DNA of 64,000 bases from Massilia aquatica (GCF_011682045.1 NZ_VVIW01000007.1:243691-307690); one strand, 5' to 3'; numbered from the stretch's first letter, positions 27,496-36,991 are shown. Program-made: numbers and translations. Notes: generated by a model not told the origin, from the sequence alone.

Positions 27496-27957
27496 TTAAG
27501 CGACTTCGACGATCATTTCGATCTCGACGCAGGCACCGCGCGGATTCTGCGCCACGCCGAAGGCCGAGCGCGCGTGCTTGCCGGCATCGCCGAACACCTC
27601 GGCCAGCAGCTCCGAGGCGCCGTTGGTGACCAGGTGCTGGTCGGTGAAGCCGGGGGTCGAGTTGACCAGGCTCATCAGTTTGACCACGCGCTTGACCTTG
27701 CCGAGATCGCCGCCGCAGGCTTCCTGGAGCGTGCCCATCAGATCGATCGCAATCGCGCGCGCGGCGCTGATGCCCTGTTCGGTGGTGACATCCTTGCCCA
27801 GCTGACCGGCGTTGACGGAACCATCGGCGTTTTTCGCGATGTGTCCGGAAATAAATACCAAGTTCCCGGTTTGCACATACATCACATACGCGGCGACGGG
27901 CGCGGCGGGCGGGTTCAGGGTGATATTGAGCGATTTCAGTTTGTCGTAGACGGTCAT
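27496..27957 (-). CDS. RidA family protein (YjgF/YER057c/UK114)
   Basis: A 153-residue protein, start MTVYDKLKSLNI with GAGGAA five bases before the ATG; the frame upstream to 28023 is unsupported. The RidA segments are NLVFISGHIA, GISAARAIAIDLMGTLQEACGG and the C-terminal GVAQNPRGACVEIEMIVEVA with an arginine in the site that binds enamine acids. The protein is longer than RidA of E. coli and fits a YjgH-like subgroup. It hydrolyses reactive imines or shields PLP enzymes. It is upstream of and codirectional with an aminotransferase gene. Confidence 0.85.
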   Translation of the reverse strand: MTVYDKLKSLNITLNPPAAPVAAYVMYVQTGNLVFISGHIAKNADGSVNAGQLGKDVTTEQGISAARAIAIDLMGTLQEACGGDLGKVKRVVKLMSLVNSTPGFTDQHLVTNGASELLAEVFGDAGKHARSAFGVAQNPRGACVEIEMIVEVA

Positions 27958-28045
27958 GGGATTCCTCGAAGCGGAAAGAAAGAACAAGGCGGTATTGTAC
28001 GTCGGGCACGACCGGCTGCCCACCGGAATCGCGCCAAGGCAAAAA

Positions 28046-28080
28046 GTTGCAAAACCGGGGACAGACCCCGGTTAAACAAC
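28046..28080. repeat. REP-like palindrome, family 1 (copy 1, imperfect)
   Basis: GTTGCAAAACCGGGG - ACAGA - CCCCGGTTAAACAAC. The inner 8 bp and outer GTTG/CAAC pair, with mismatches in between. Same arm as the perfect copies at 28211-28243 and 57440-57474, but the 5-base loop is the reverse complement (TCTGT to ACAGA). Confidence 0.75.
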
Positions 28081-28210
28081 TTCCAAAATTCCTGCAACCC
28101 GGGCCAGAGCTTTTATTCGAAATTTTTTCTTTGGATTAACGTTGATCGCCTTCGATCGCTTGCATGGATAGCGCGCCAACTGTGTACGCGCAGGGACGGT
28201 CGAGAAAATC

Positions 28211-28243
28211 TTGCAAAACCGGGGTCTGTCCCCGGTTTTGCAA
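28211..28243. repeat. REP-like palindrome, family 1 (copy 2, perfect)
   Basis: 14-bp perfect inverted repeat TTGCAAAACCGGGG / CCCCGGTTTTGCAA around TCTGT. It is followed by CAAAAAAG and then a further partial unit GTTGCAAAT. Identical arms occur 29 kb away at 57440-57474. Confidence 0.8.
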
Positions 28244-28285
28244 CAAAAAAGTTGCAAATCAGAGCTCTGACCCCGGTTGGCGGGG

Positions 28286-29200
28286 TTAGCGTTTGATTTG
28301 CATGCGGCGGCCGATGGCGACCACGGCAATCACGGCGAGGGCGAAGCCGATGTTGGCCAGCTCCAGCGGTTCGCCCAGCAGCAGCCAGGCGCCAGCCAGG
28401 GTCATGAACGGTTGCAGCAGTTGCACTTGACCCACCCGGGCAATGCCGCCGCGCGCCATGCCTCGGTACCAGAAGAAAAAGCCAATGAACATCGAGAATA
28501 CCGACACGTACGCAAAGCCGATCCATGCCCGCGCACCGGCCTCGGCCATACGGTCCAGCTGCGGCCATGCCAGCCAAATAACCAGCGGCATTACCAGCGG
28601 CACCGACAAGACCAGCGCCCAACTGATTACTTGCTGGCCACCCATGCTGCGGGACAGCTTGCCACCCTCGGCGTAGCCCACCGCGGCGGCCGCCACGGCG
28701 CCGAACATCAGCAGGTCGGCCTGGTGGAAGCTGCCACCGCTCTGGCGCAGGGCAAAACCGATCACAATGGCGGAACCGGCCAAGGCGGTGAGCCAGAAGC
28801 CAAGCGACGGTTTTTCGTTGCCGCGCAGCGCGGAGGCGAGCGCCGTGGCCAGCGGCAGGATGCCGACCAGCACCGCGCCATGCGATGCCGGCAAACTGCG
28901 CAGGGCAATCGAAGTGAGCCACGGAAAGCCGATCACGCAGCCGAGCGACACCATCGCCAGCGGCCACAGTGCCGATCTCGGCGGTAGCGGAGCGCGCTTC
29001 CACAGCAGCCAGATGGCCGCCAGCAGGGCCGCCACCAGCGCCCGCCCGAGCGCGACGAAGACCGGCTCGAGCCCGGCCACCGCCATCCGCGTGAAGGGCA
29101 GCGTCAGACTGAACAGGGCGACCCCGGCCAGCCCCAGCAGCATCCCGGCGCTCTCGTCCGACATGCCCGGGCGCGCCGCTATCGTCAAGGTGGTCGTCAT
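28286..29200 (-). CDS. EamA/DMT family transporter
   Basis: A 304-residue integral membrane protein with about ten hydrophobic helices in two EamA repeats (roughly 18-150 and 160-300). RMAVAGLEPVFVALGRALVAALLAAIWL and the second-repeat SVFSMFIGFFFWYRGMARGG are typical of drug/metabolite transporters, many of which export amino acids or related metabolites. It is 3 bases downstream of the dehydratase-like gene, so co-transcribed. Together with the divergent MocR regulator, an exporter for an amino acid or its degradation product is a reasonable inference. Confidence 0.85.
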   Translation of the reverse strand: MTTTLTIAARPGMSDESAGMLLGLAGVALFSLTLPFTRMAVAGLEPVFVALGRALVAALLAAIWLLWKRAPLPPRSALWPLAMVSLGCVIGFPWLTSIALRSLPASHGAVLVGILPLATALASALRGNEKPSLGFWLTALAGSAIVIGFALRQSGGSFHQADLLMFGAVAAAAVGYAEGGKLSRSMGGQQVISWALVLSVPLVMPLVIWLAWPQLDRMAEAGARAWIGFAYVSVFSMFIGFFFWYRGMARGGIARVGQVQLLQPFMTLAGAWLLLGEPLELANIGFALAVIAVVAIGRRMQIKR

Positions 29201-29203
29201 GGC

Positions 29204-30172
29204 TCAGGCTCCTTGCAGGATGTGGCGGAACAGCGCGGCGTCGACATTGCCGCCAGTGAGCGGCAGGCCGATCTTCTTGCCCCGGATGAGCGGCCCGTCC
29301 TTGATCTGCATGGCCGCCGCCAGCGCCGCCGCGCCCGCGCCCTCGGCCAGGTTGTGGGTGCAGCGGTAATACAGGCGCATGGCGCGCGCCACTTCGTCGT
29401 CGCTCACGGCCAGCACGTCGTCGGCGCATTCGAGCACCGCCGCCAGCGAGGCGGCGTCGGCCACCCGGCACGCCAGGCCGTCGGCCACCACGGTGCTGAC
29501 CGCCGCCTCGATGCTGTACCCGGCCCGGAACGAGCGCTGGTAGGCCGGCGCATGGCTCGACACCACGCCGATGATGCGGGTCTTGACCCCGAGCGCGTGG
29601 CGCGCCGCGATCGCGCCGCAGATGCCCGAGCCCTGGCCGATCGGCACCAGCACCAGGTCCAGGTCGGGCTGGGCGCGGAACAGTTCGAGCCAGCCGCTGG
29701 CCACGCCCGCCACCAGGTCCTCGTGATACGAGGGCACCATGTGCAGGCCTTCGTCGCGCATCAGGGCCAGCGCGTGCTCGCGGCTTTCCTGGAAGTCGTG
29801 GCCATGTTCGATCACCCGCGCGCCCAGGCCGCGCATGCAGGCGTTCTTTTCGACGCTGTTCCCGTGCGGGACCACCACCGTCACATCGAGTCCCAGGCGC
29901 GCGCCGCTGAAGGCGATCGCCTGGCCGTGGTTGCCGCGGGTCGGGGCGATGATGCCGCGCACCTCGGGCGCGCGCCGCACCAGCGCGTCCAGATAGACCA
30001 CCGCGCCGCGCGCCTTGAAGGTGCCGAGCGGGGTATGGTTTTCGTGCTTGACCCAGGCGTTCGTGCCGAGCGCCTCGTTCAGCAGCGGCCACGAATACTG
30101 GGGCGTGGGCGGCATGGCGCGGTAAACGAGGGCCGCGGCGGCATCGAGGTCGGCGAGGGACGGCAAGTACAT
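29204..30172 (-). CDS. threonine/serine dehydratase-like PLP enzyme
   Basis: A 322-residue fold-type II PLP enzyme. The PLP lysine is in HTPLGTFKARGAVVYL, the substrate loop is APTRGNHGQAIAFSGARLG and the phosphate-binding glycine loop is VPIGQGSGICGAI. C-terminal regulatory ACT domains of biosynthetic threonine deaminase are absent, so it resembles catabolic dehydratases or threo-3-hydroxyaspartate-type enzymes. It removes water from a hydroxy-amino acid to give a keto acid and ammonia. It is divergent from a MocR regulator and in operon with an EamA exporter. Confidence 0.85.
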   Translation of the reverse strand: MYLPSLADLDAAAALVYRAMPPTPQYSWPLLNEALGTNAWVKHENHTPLGTFKARGAVVYLDALVRRAPEVRGIIAPTRGNHGQAIAFSGARLGLDVTVVVPHGNSVEKNACMRGLGARVIEHGHDFQESREHALALMRDEGLHMVPSYHEDLVAGVASGWLELFRAQPDLDLVLVPIGQGSGICGAIAARHALGVKTRIIGVVSSHAPAYQRSFRAGYSIEAAVSTVVADGLACRVADAASLAAVLECADDVLAVSDDEVARAMRLYYRCTHNLAEGAGAAALAAAMQIKDGPLIRGKKIGLPLTGGNVDAALFRHILQGA

Positions 30173-30273
30173 GGCGCGCTTTCAAAGGTGGATCGATGGG
30201 TGTATCCTAGACGATATAACCAGTACAGTACAAATACACTTATCCACATAATTACGCATACTGTGATGGTGCC
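30173..30273. promoter_or_regulatory. divergent control region between dehydratase and MocR genes
   Basis: 101 bases between divergent starts. It is notably AT-rich for this genome and holds GTACAGTAC plus flanking TGTATCC and ATACAC pieces that could form direct or inverted operator units for the MocR regulator. MocR proteins usually act on the adjacent divergent operon. No exact consensus can be assigned. Confidence 0.35.
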
Positions 30274-31719
30274 ATGACCAATACAAGCATTCCCGCCATC
30301 GGCCTGCTCACGCGCGGCTCGGGCGAAACGCTGATCGACCAGATCGTGCGCTCGGTCTCGAGCCGCATCGACGACAAGCTGCTGCGCAGCGGTGCGCGCA
30401 TGCCGTCGATCCGCCAGTTCGCGGCGACCCACGGCGTGTCGTGCTTCACGGTGGTGGCCAGCTACGACAAGCTGGTGGCCAAGGGCTACGTGGAGTCGCG
30501 CCGCGGCGCCGGTTTTTTTGTGCGCGAGCGCTCGCCGCTCAACGCCGGCGAGCGCTCGGTGCCGGACGCCGCCCCGGCGCCGCTGGAAACCAAGCCGCTC
30601 GATGTGGTCTGGCTGATCCGCAACATGTTCCGTCCCGCGCCGTCGCAGCGCGTGCCCGGTTCCGGCGTGCTGCCGTCCGAATGGCTGGACGGCCCGATGA
30701 TCGCCAACGCCCTGCGCGCGGTCAGCCGCCAGAGCGCCGCGCTGCTGGTCAACTACGGCATGCCGCAGGGCTTCCTGCCGCTGCGCCAGCAGCTCCAGCT
30801 GAAACTGGCCGAACTCGAAATCGATGCCGCGCCCGAGCAGTTCGTCACCACCGTCGGCGTGACCCAGGCGCTGGACCTGGTGGCGCGCGAATTCACCCGC
30901 CCCGGCGACACCATTTTCGTCGACGACCCGGCCTGGTTCCTGATGTTCGGCGCGTTCGCGGCGATGGGCCTGAAGGTGGTCGGCATTGCGCGCCTGGCCG
31001 ACGGCCCCGACATCGCCCAGCTGGCCGCCATGGCGGCGCTGCATAAACCGAAGCTGTACGTGATCAATTCGGTGCTGCACAACCCGACCTCCACCTCGCT
31101 GTCGGCGGCCAAGGCGTTCCAGGTGCTGCGCATCGCCGAGGAACACGGCTTTACCATCGTCGAAGACGATATCTACTGCGACCTGCATCCCGGCAGCGCG
31201 GTGCAGCCGGCCACGCGCATGGCCGCGCTCGACCAGCTCAAACGGGTTATTTACCTGGGCGGCTTTTCCAAGTCGCTGGCGGCCAACCTGCGGGTCGGTT
31301 TTATCGCCACCTCGCCCGAATGGGCGCAGCGCCTGTGCGACCGCAAGATGCTGGCCACGCTCACCACCAGCGATATCGGCGAGCGCGTGGTGTACAAGGT
31401 GCTCTCCGAGGGCTTGTACCGCAAGCACGCCGACCGCCTGCGCGCCCGCCTCGACGCGGTGCGCGCGCGTACGGCGCGCCAGATGGAGAAGGCCGGCCTG
31501 CAGATCGCCGTGGCGCCGCCGGCCGGCATGTTCATCTGGGCCGACGCCGGCATCGACACCATTCCCCTGGCCGAACGCGCCCTGGCCGCCGGCTTGCTGC
31601 TGGCGCCGGGGGCGCTGTTTTCGCCCAGCCAGCTGCCGTCGACCCGGATGCGCATGAATGTCTCGACCTCCCAGGAGCCGGATGTCTGGGAATTTCTGGC
31701 CCGGGAACTGGGGCGCTGA
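30274..31719 (+). CDS. MocR-family GntR/aminotransferase transcriptional regulator
   Basis: A 481-residue fusion. The N-terminal GntR winged helix (about 17-85) includes LIDQIVRSVSSRI, GARMPSIRQFAATHGVSCFTV and YVESRRGAGFFV. The remainder is a fold-type I aminotransferase domain with IVEDDIYCDLHP and the PLP lysine in YLGGFSKSLAANLRVGF. MocR regulators bind PLP or PLP-amino acid adducts and often switch adjacent amino-acid genes. It is divergent from the dehydratase/EamA operon, which is its likely target. The aminotransferase part probably has a sensory role rather than a metabolic one. Confidence 0.88.
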   Translation: MTNTSIPAIGLLTRGSGETLIDQIVRSVSSRIDDKLLRSGARMPSIRQFAATHGVSCFTVVASYDKLVAKGYVESRRGAGFFVRERSPLNAGERSVPDAAPAPLETKPLDVVWLIRNMFRPAPSQRVPGSGVLPSEWLDGPMIANALRAVSRQSAALLVNYGMPQGFLPLRQQLQLKLAELEIDAAPEQFVTTVGVTQALDLVAREFTRPGDTIFVDDPAWFLMFGAFAAMGLKVVGIARLADGPDIAQLAAMAALHKPKLYVINSVLHNPTSTSLSAAKAFQVLRIAEEHGFTIVEDDIYCDLHPGSAVQPATRMAALDQLKRVIYLGGFSKSLAANLRVGFIATSPEWAQRLCDRKMLATLTTSDIGERVVYKVLSEGLYRKHADRLRARLDAVRARTARQMEKAGLQIAVAPPAGMFIWADAGIDTIPLAERALAAGLLLAPGALFSPSQLPSTRMRMNVSTSQEPDVWEFLARELGR

Positions 31720-31797
31720 GTTCGCAGGCCTTGAAATCGCCCGGAACACCCCCATTTCTGCCCAATCCGTTCAACCCGTCTTACACGAGGACTAAAA

Positions 31798-33717
31798 ATG
31801 GCTGTTGCCGAAAAAGAAACCCTTGGTTTTCAAGCAGAAGTAAAACAGTTGCTGCAACTGATGATCCACTCCCTGTACTCGAACAAGGAGATCTTCCTGC
31901 GCGAGCTCATTTCGAACGCGTCCGACGCGGCCGACAAGCTGCGCTTCGAGGCGATCAATAACGACGCTTTGTACGGCAACGACCACGAACTGAAAATCCG
32001 CGTCGCCTTCGACAAAGAAGCGCGCACGGTCACCATTTCCGACAACGGCATCGGCATGAGCCGCGACGAAGTCATTTCGCACCTGGGCACCATCGCCAAG
32101 TCGGGCACCAAGGAATTCTTCGGCAAACTGTCCGGCGACCAGCAGGCCGACGCGGCCCTGATCGGCCAGTTCGGCGTGGGCTTCTATTCGGGCTTTATCG
32201 TGGCCGACAAGATCACGGTCGAAACCCGCCGCGCCGGCGCCGAGGCGTCCGAGGGCGTGCGCTGGGAGTCGGCCGGCGAGGGCGATTACAGCGTCGAAGC
32301 GATCGAAAAAACCGCGCGCGGCACCGACATCATCCTGCACCTGCGCGAAGGCGAGGACGAGCTGCTGTCGAGCTGGAAGCTGAAATCGATCATCCGCAAG
32401 TACTCGGACCACATCTCGCTGCCGATCGTGATGCAAAAGGACGAGTGGGACGCCGAGAAAAGCGAGACCGTCGTCAAGGACGAAGTCGAGACGGTCAACC
32501 AGGCCAGCGCGCTGTGGGCCCGCAGCAAGAACGACATCACGCCCGAGCAGTACGAGGAATTCTACAAGCACGTCTCGCACGACTTCCAGGCGCCGCTGGC
32601 GCACACCCATAACCGGGTCGAGGGCCGCAGCGAATACACGCAACTGCTGTATGTGCCGAGCCACGCCCCGTTCGACCTGTGGGACCGCAACAAGCGCGGC
32701 GGCATCAAGCTGTACGTCAAGCGGGTGTTCATCATGGACGATGCCGAGCAGCTGATGCCGGCCTACCTGCGCTTCATCAAGGGTGTGATCGACTCGAACG
32801 ACCTGCCGCTGAACGTGTCGCGCGAGATCCTGCAGGAGTCGCGCGATGTGAAGGTGATCCGCGAAGGCTCGACCAAGCGCGTGCTGGGCATGCTCGAAGA
32901 ATTGGCCAACGCCGAAGAGCAGGAAAAGAAGGACAAGTACACCACCTTCTGGAAGGAATTCGGCCAGGTGCTCAAGGAAGGCATTGGCGAAGACGCCGGC
33001 AACCTCGAACGCATCGCCAAGCTGCTGCGTTTCGCTTCGACCGCCAACGAGAACGCCGACCAGACTACCTCGCTGGCCGACTATATCGGGCGCATGAAGG
33101 AAGGCCAGGAGAAGGTCTACTACGTCACCGGCGACAATTACACCGCCGCCAGGAACAGTCCGCACCTCGAAATCTTCCGCAAGAAGGGCGTGGAAGTGCT
33201 GTTGATGACCGACCGCGTCGATGAATGGATGCTGTCGTTCCTGACCGAGTTCGAAGGCAAGGAACTGGTGTCGGTGGCCAAGGGCGGCCTCGATCTGGGC
33301 GGCCTGGAAGACGAAGCCGAGAAGAAGGAACACGAAGAAACCGAGACCTCCTACAAGGACCTGGTCGAGCGCATGAAGGCGGCGCTGGGCGAAAAGGCCA
33401 AGGACGTGCGCGTGACGTTCCGCCTGACCGATTCGCCAGCTTGCCTGGTGGCCGATGAAAACGAGCTGTCGGGGAACCTGCTGCGCATGCTGAAGGCGGC
33501 CGGGCAGAGTGCGCCGGAATCGAAGCCGATCCTGGAGATCAACCCGAACCACCCGCTGGTGACGCGCTTGAAGAACGAAGACGCGGCCAGCACCCAGTTC
33601 GGCGATTGGGCGCACATCCTGTTCGACCAGGCGCTGCTGGCTGAAGGCGGTTCGCTCAGCGATCCGGCGACGTTCGTCAAGCGCTTGAACGAGATGCTGC
33701 TGGCCGGGGCGAAGTAA
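31798..33717 (+). CDS. htpG: HSP90-family chaperone HtpG
   Basis: A 639-residue cytosolic chaperone. The N-terminal ATPase (GHKL) has [19 protein letters not shown], the DNGIGM box and GQFGVGFYS. The middle domain has [20 protein letters not shown] and the C-terminal dimerisation domain closes the protein. Length matches E. coli HtpG (624). The ATG is preceded by CACGAGGACTAAAA. Heat-shock control is likely from the family, but I cannot find a clear sigma-32 promoter in the 78-base upstream gap. A REP-like hairpin follows the gene. Confidence 0.96.
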   Translation: MAVAEKETLGFQAEVKQLLQLMIHSLYSNKEIFLRELISNASDAADKLRFEAINNDALYGNDHELKIRVAFDKEARTVTISDNGIGMSRDEVISHLGTIAKSGTKEFFGKLSGDQQADAALIGQFGVGFYSGFIVADKITVETRRAGAEASEGVRWESAGEGDYSVEAIEKTARGTDIILHLREGEDELLSSWKLKSIIRKYSDHISLPIVMQKDEWDAEKSETVVKDEVETVNQASALWARSKNDITPEQYEEFYKHVSHDFQAPLAHTHNRVEGRSEYTQLLYVPSHAPFDLWDRNKRGGIKLYVKRVFIMDDAEQLMPAYLRFIKGVIDSNDLPLNVSREILQESRDVKVIREGSTKRVLGMLEELANAEEQEKKDKYTTFWKEFGQVLKEGIGEDAGNLERIAKLLRFASTANENADQTTSLADYIGRMKEGQEKVYYVTGDNYTAARNSPHLEIFRKKGVEVLLMTDRVDEWMLSFLTEFEGKELVSVAKGGLDLGGLEDEAEKKEHEETETSYKDLVERMKAALGEKAKDVRVTFRLTDSPACLVADENELSGNLLRMLKAAGQSAPESKPILEINPNHPLVTRLKNEDAASTQFGDWAHILFDQALLAEGGSLSDPATFVKRLNEMLLAGAK

Positions 33718-33747
33718 GGCTTTTATCTAGCACCATAAACCCGAAAA

Positions 33748-33777
33748 CCGTTGTTCCCGCCTGCGCGGGAACGACGG
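33748..33777. repeat. REP-like palindrome, family 2 (copy 2)
   Basis: CCGTTGTTCCCGC - CTGC - GCGGGAACGACGG, 12 of 13 bases paired, followed by TCTTAAGG, the same tail as the copy at 9035-9063. It sits 30 bases after htpG, between it and the convergent hydrolase gene, so it may terminate both. Confidence 0.65.
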
Positions 33778-33813
33778 TCTTAAGGATAGCGTGGTATTAA
33801 CTGACAGCGCTGT

Positions 33814-34359
33814 CTATACCGACACCTGCTCGCACAACTCCCCCAACAGTTTTTCCCCCTCCGGCCAGTCGCCGTACCCGCTCTCCCCATTGATATGTCC
33901 GGCGTCGCCAATCTCGACGAAGCGGCTGCCCCACGCCTGGGCAAACGCGCGTGCGCGTTCGATCGACACGTAGGGATCGTTGGTGCTGGCCACCACGATG
34001 CTCGGAAATGGCAGCTTTTGCAGCTGCATCGGTGCAAACCCCACCGCCTCGGATGGAAACGAGCTTGCATCGGCATCGGCCGGCGCCACCAGCAAGGCCC
34101 CGCCGATACCGAGCGTTGATTCCGAACGCGCCCAGTGTGCCACCAAACCGCACGCCAGGCTGTGCGCCACCAGAATCGGCGGCCCTTCACTCATGGCAAT
34201 GGCCGCGTCGAGTTCATCGACCCATTCGTGGCAATCGGGATTGTTCCAGTCGCGATGCGCGACCCGCTTCCACTTGGGGTTGCGCTGTTCCCAATGCGTT
34301 TGCCAGTGCGACGGGCCCGAGTTCCAGATCCCCGCCAAAGTCAGTACATCGCAATCCAT
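33814..34359 (-). CDS. RBBP9/YdeN-type alpha/beta hydrolase
   Basis: A 181-residue compact serine hydrolase. The nucleophile is in LVAHSLACGLVAHW, with Asp in ASTNDPYVSIERA and His in GDAGHINGESGYGDWPEG, the three-part signature of the RBBP9/YdeN family. These act as small esterases of unknown physiological substrate. GHINGESGYGDW is very typical of the bacterial members. It stands alone, convergent with htpG. Confidence 0.88.
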   Translation of the reverse strand: MDCDVLTLAGIWNSGPSHWQTHWEQRNPKWKRVAHRDWNNPDCHEWVDELDAAIAMSEGPPILVAHSLACGLVAHWARSESTLGIGGALLVAPADADASSFPSEAVGFAPMQLQKLPFPSIVVASTNDPYVSIERARAFAQAWGSRFVEIGDAGHINGESGYGDWPEGEKLLGELCEQVSV

Positions 34360-34445
34360 TAGCCCTCCGCCGTAAGTGAGTCGATAGGATCGATTGTACG
34401 ACTAAACACCGCACCGGTCGCGTACGCGGGCGTGCGGGTGCGCGC

Positions 34446-34928
34446 TCAGAAGGACAGGGTCAGCGATCCATGAAAGGGCACGGACGCCCAGCGCGCCGTC
34501 AACGCCAATGCACCCTCGTACAGCAGTGCGTGCGCGTCGATCCCGGCCAGGTCAAAGGGCGCGCGCTCGCGTGCCATGCACGCCGTGCGCACCGCTTCGG
34601 TGAAGTCGGCCTGGTCGAAGCGGCCGCTCCAGAGTTGGGTCTGGAGCGCTTCGACCACTGCTTCGACCTGGATCGCCTCGGTTTCCACCTGCCTGCCGGC
34701 CGGATCGTGGGCGATCTCCATGGCGAAGCTGGCCTCGGCGCCGCGCGCAACCAGTCCGGTGAAGCCGTTGCGCAGTCCCAGCCGCGATTCGACCACGTAG
34801 TGAACCAGGTCGTGCGGCAGGATGCCCTGGCGCGGCATCGCGGTCTGGGTGCTGCTGCCGTCGTCGCGCACGTAGCGCAGGCGGTCGAGTTTGTCGGATT
34901 TGCCGAGTTTTTCCGCTATCAGTTGCAT
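34446..34928 (-). CDS. hypothetical protein
   Basis: A 160-residue soluble protein starting MQLIAEKLGKSDKLDRLRYV; the frame extends to 34988 but the shorter start follows CTGAGAAG. No signal peptide, no membrane segment and no family I recognise. The segment MPRQGILPHDLVHYVVESRLGLRNGF is the most conserved-looking part, and the rest is acidic helix and a short aromatic C terminus (FHGSLTLSF). Codon use is like the surrounding genes. It sits between two unrelated minus-strand genes, with no operon clue. Confidence 0.55.
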   Translation of the reverse strand: MQLIAEKLGKSDKLDRLRYVRDDGSSTQTAMPRQGILPHDLVHYVVESRLGLRNGFTGLVARGAEASFAMEIAHDPAGRQVETEAIQVEAVVEALQTQLWSGRFDQADFTEAVRTACMARERAPFDLAGIDAHALLYEGALALTARWASVPFHGSLTLSF

Positions 34929-35061
34929 CTTCTCAGGTGCGATGGACGGCCGCGAGCACCGCATCGATAAAGTGATTGTTATCGACATGGTAACGCAGGT
35001 GGTGAGCGGCGGCGCAGATCGTCACAGCGCCGCCGCCCGCCTGGTGTGGCGCCTGTCCGGC

Positions 35062-36867
35062 TTAGCGCGCGCCCTTGCTGACCTTGATCCAGTTCAGGTT
35101 CCAGCCGCCCTGTTTCGCATACACCCCGAAGGAGTGGCTGCCGGCATTGAGCGTGACGGTCTTGTTGACCGACGCCCAGTTCTGCCAGCCGCCGGTGGCC
35201 GGCAGCGCCACCGTGGCGTAGGTCGGCTTGCCGCCGGCTTCCTCGAAACTCAGTTCGCCCCCGCTCGGGCTGGCGACCCGGAATTCAATGGTGTAGGTGC
35301 CGGTTTCGGGAATCGTCACCGGTGAGTTGGTGTACGACATCCAGTCGCCCGTCTCGATATGGCTGGCGTTCCTGCCGCCACCGGCGTCGGTCGTCTGCTC
35401 CGACTCCACCCCGCTCATGCTGGCGTGGTCTTCGGCCTGGATCAGCGCGATCTGGCCGCCCGATCCGGCGGCGGCGATGCCGATCCAGTTCAGGTTAAAG
35501 CCGCCGGCCTTGGCCGCGATGCCGATCGACTGCTTGCCGGCCGGGAGCTGCACATTGTGCGAGATGGTGTTCCAGTTTTGCCAGCCGCCCGTGGCACCCA
35601 CCGCGATGGTGCCGAACACCGGGCTGCCGCCCGCCCGTTCCAGGCTGATGCTGCCGCCGCCATTGGCGCTGGCCACGCGGTACGAAACCGTGTACAGGCC
35701 GGCGGCGGGCACGTCGACCGTGTAGTTCATCCAGTCGCCGCTGTCGATATAGCCGACGTTCTGGCCGCCGCCGGCGTCCAGGGTGGTTTCAAGCTGCACG
35801 CCGCTCATCTGGCACCAGGCTTCGGCCTGGATGGTCGACGGCACGCCGGCCGTGGCGCAGCCGGCGTCGGTCACCTTCGGCCAGTTGCGCACCGTCTCGC
35901 GCGCCTGCTTGCCCGATTCGGTCAGGTCCCAGTTGGCCCAGCCGCCGGTGGAGCTGGCGCCCGGCACCAGGCTGGCCGAACCCTCGCGGGCGTCGTCCAG
36001 CGCCCAGTTGGCGTTGCTCAGCTTGTGCTTCTGCATGAAGTCGATCCAGGCGTTGGTTTCGGGGTAGTTCACGCCGCCGTTGCCGTCTGCATTGACCGAA
36101 CCCCATTCGGTTACGAACAGGGCCAGGCCGTTGTTCATGGCGGTGGCAGCCTTGTCGCGCAGGTATTGGGTGTGGTTGCCGGCGTAGAAGTGCAGGGTGT
36201 AGGCGATGTTGGAGTGCCCCGTGATGGGGTTGCGCGAGGCGATGTCGGCGTCCTGCGACCAGTGCGGCGAGCCGACGATGATCAGGTTATCCGGGTCGAT
36301 CGCGCGGATCGCCGCGATCACCGCCTGCGCGTACGGCCTGACGTGGGCGTCCCAGGTGACGTCGTCCTTCGGCTCGTTGTAGATCTCGTAGATGACGTGC
36401 TTGTTGTTGCCGTAGGTGCGCGCCATCTCCTGGAAAAACGCGATCGCCTCGTTCTGGTGGCGGAAGGCGTAGTGCGAGTGCCAGTCGATGATGACGTACA
36501 TGTCCCTGGTAATGGCGGCGTCCACCACGGCCTTGACGCGCGCCTTGTTCTCGGCCGGGAACTCGATATAGCCTCCCTTGTCTTCCACGCCCATGGCGGC
36601 GCGCACCAGGGTGGCCTTCCAGTCGTCCTTGAGCCAGCCGACCGCGCCGGCGTTGTAGAAGCGCGCGCCGGGCCATTCGTTGTTGGACCAGTACAGGCTG
36701 CTGCCGCTGATGCTGCCCGGTTTGCCGCCGACCAGCACCTGGTTGCCGGCCACCGACAGCGCCGGCACGTCGGCCAGCGCGGCGCCGGCGCACAGCGACA
36801 GCGCAAGGGCGCCGGCAAGGCGGGTCAAAGTGCGGGATGCTGCTGCGTTCTTGAGGGTCATGCTCAT
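35062..36867 (-). CDS. secreted GH5 cellulase with two CBM6 modules
   Basis: A 601-residue secreted enzyme. A signal peptide (about 1-32, ending GAALA) precedes a GH5 catalytic domain (about 35-330). Acid/base Glu165 is in VIYEIYNEP and nucleophile Glu254 is in FVTEWGS; IIDWHSH and YTLHFYAGNH are further GH5_2 marks. Two CBM6-type carbohydrate-binding modules follow, starting IQAEAWCQMSGV (about 346) and IQAEDHASMSGV (about 480), each with GGGxN(V/A)xxI(D/E)xGDWM. The ATG follows AGGAGACAATAGCG. It cleaves internal beta-1,4-glucan bonds outside the cell. LacI-type operator-like sequences lie upstream. Confidence 0.92.
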   Translation of the reverse strand: MSMTLKNAAASRTLTRLAGALALSLCAGAALADVPALSVAGNQVLVGGKPGSISGSSLYWSNNEWPGARFYNAGAVGWLKDDWKATLVRAAMGVEDKGGYIEFPAENKARVKAVVDAAITRDMYVIIDWHSHYAFRHQNEAIAFFQEMARTYGNNKHVIYEIYNEPKDDVTWDAHVRPYAQAVIAAIRAIDPDNLIIVGSPHWSQDADIASRNPITGHSNIAYTLHFYAGNHTQYLRDKAATAMNNGLALFVTEWGSVNADGNGGVNYPETNAWIDFMQKHKLSNANWALDDAREGSASLVPGASSTGGWANWDLTESGKQARETVRNWPKVTDAGCATAGVPSTIQAEAWCQMSGVQLETTLDAGGGQNVGYIDSGDWMNYTVDVPAAGLYTVSYRVASANGGGSISLERAGGSPVFGTIAVGATGGWQNWNTISHNVQLPAGKQSIGIAAKAGGFNLNWIGIAAAGSGGQIALIQAEDHASMSGVESEQTTDAGGGRNASHIETGDWMSYTNSPVTIPETGTYTIEFRVASPSGGELSFEEAGGKPTYATVALPATGGWQNWASVNKTVTLNAGSHSFGVYAKQGGWNLNWIKVSKGAR

Positions 36868-36991
36868 CGCTATTGTCTCCTGAATGGATGTCGGTGAGCG
36901 AGGGGCGACGGGCCAGTGGCGGGATCGGGCTTGCTGCCATCTCGATGTTTGCTCGGCGCGCATGGCGCTGCGGTAGTCTCTGATTTAGGTT

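Larger units (their letters stand above)
27958..28285. other. intergenic region with palindromic repeats
   Basis: A 328-base gap between ridA and the EamA gene, both on the minus strand. It contains two copies of the GGGGTCTGTCCCC-type palindrome (28046-28080 and 28211-28243) and a third, degenerate piece GTTGCAAATCAGAGCTCTGACCCCGG at 28251-28276. Between them is a plainer, less GC-rich stretch with no open frame or RNA gene that I can support. A possible spacer or remnant of a small mobile repeat. Confidence 0.6.

Noticed and set aside
30274..31719. Plain aminotransferase gene
   Set aside because: The N-terminal GntR helix-turn-helix and divergent placement show a MocR regulator.
31792..33615. 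607-residue minus-strand open frame opposite htpG
   Set aside because: Antisense shadow of a complete htpG; no ribosome site, no recognisable domain and codon use not typical of genes here.
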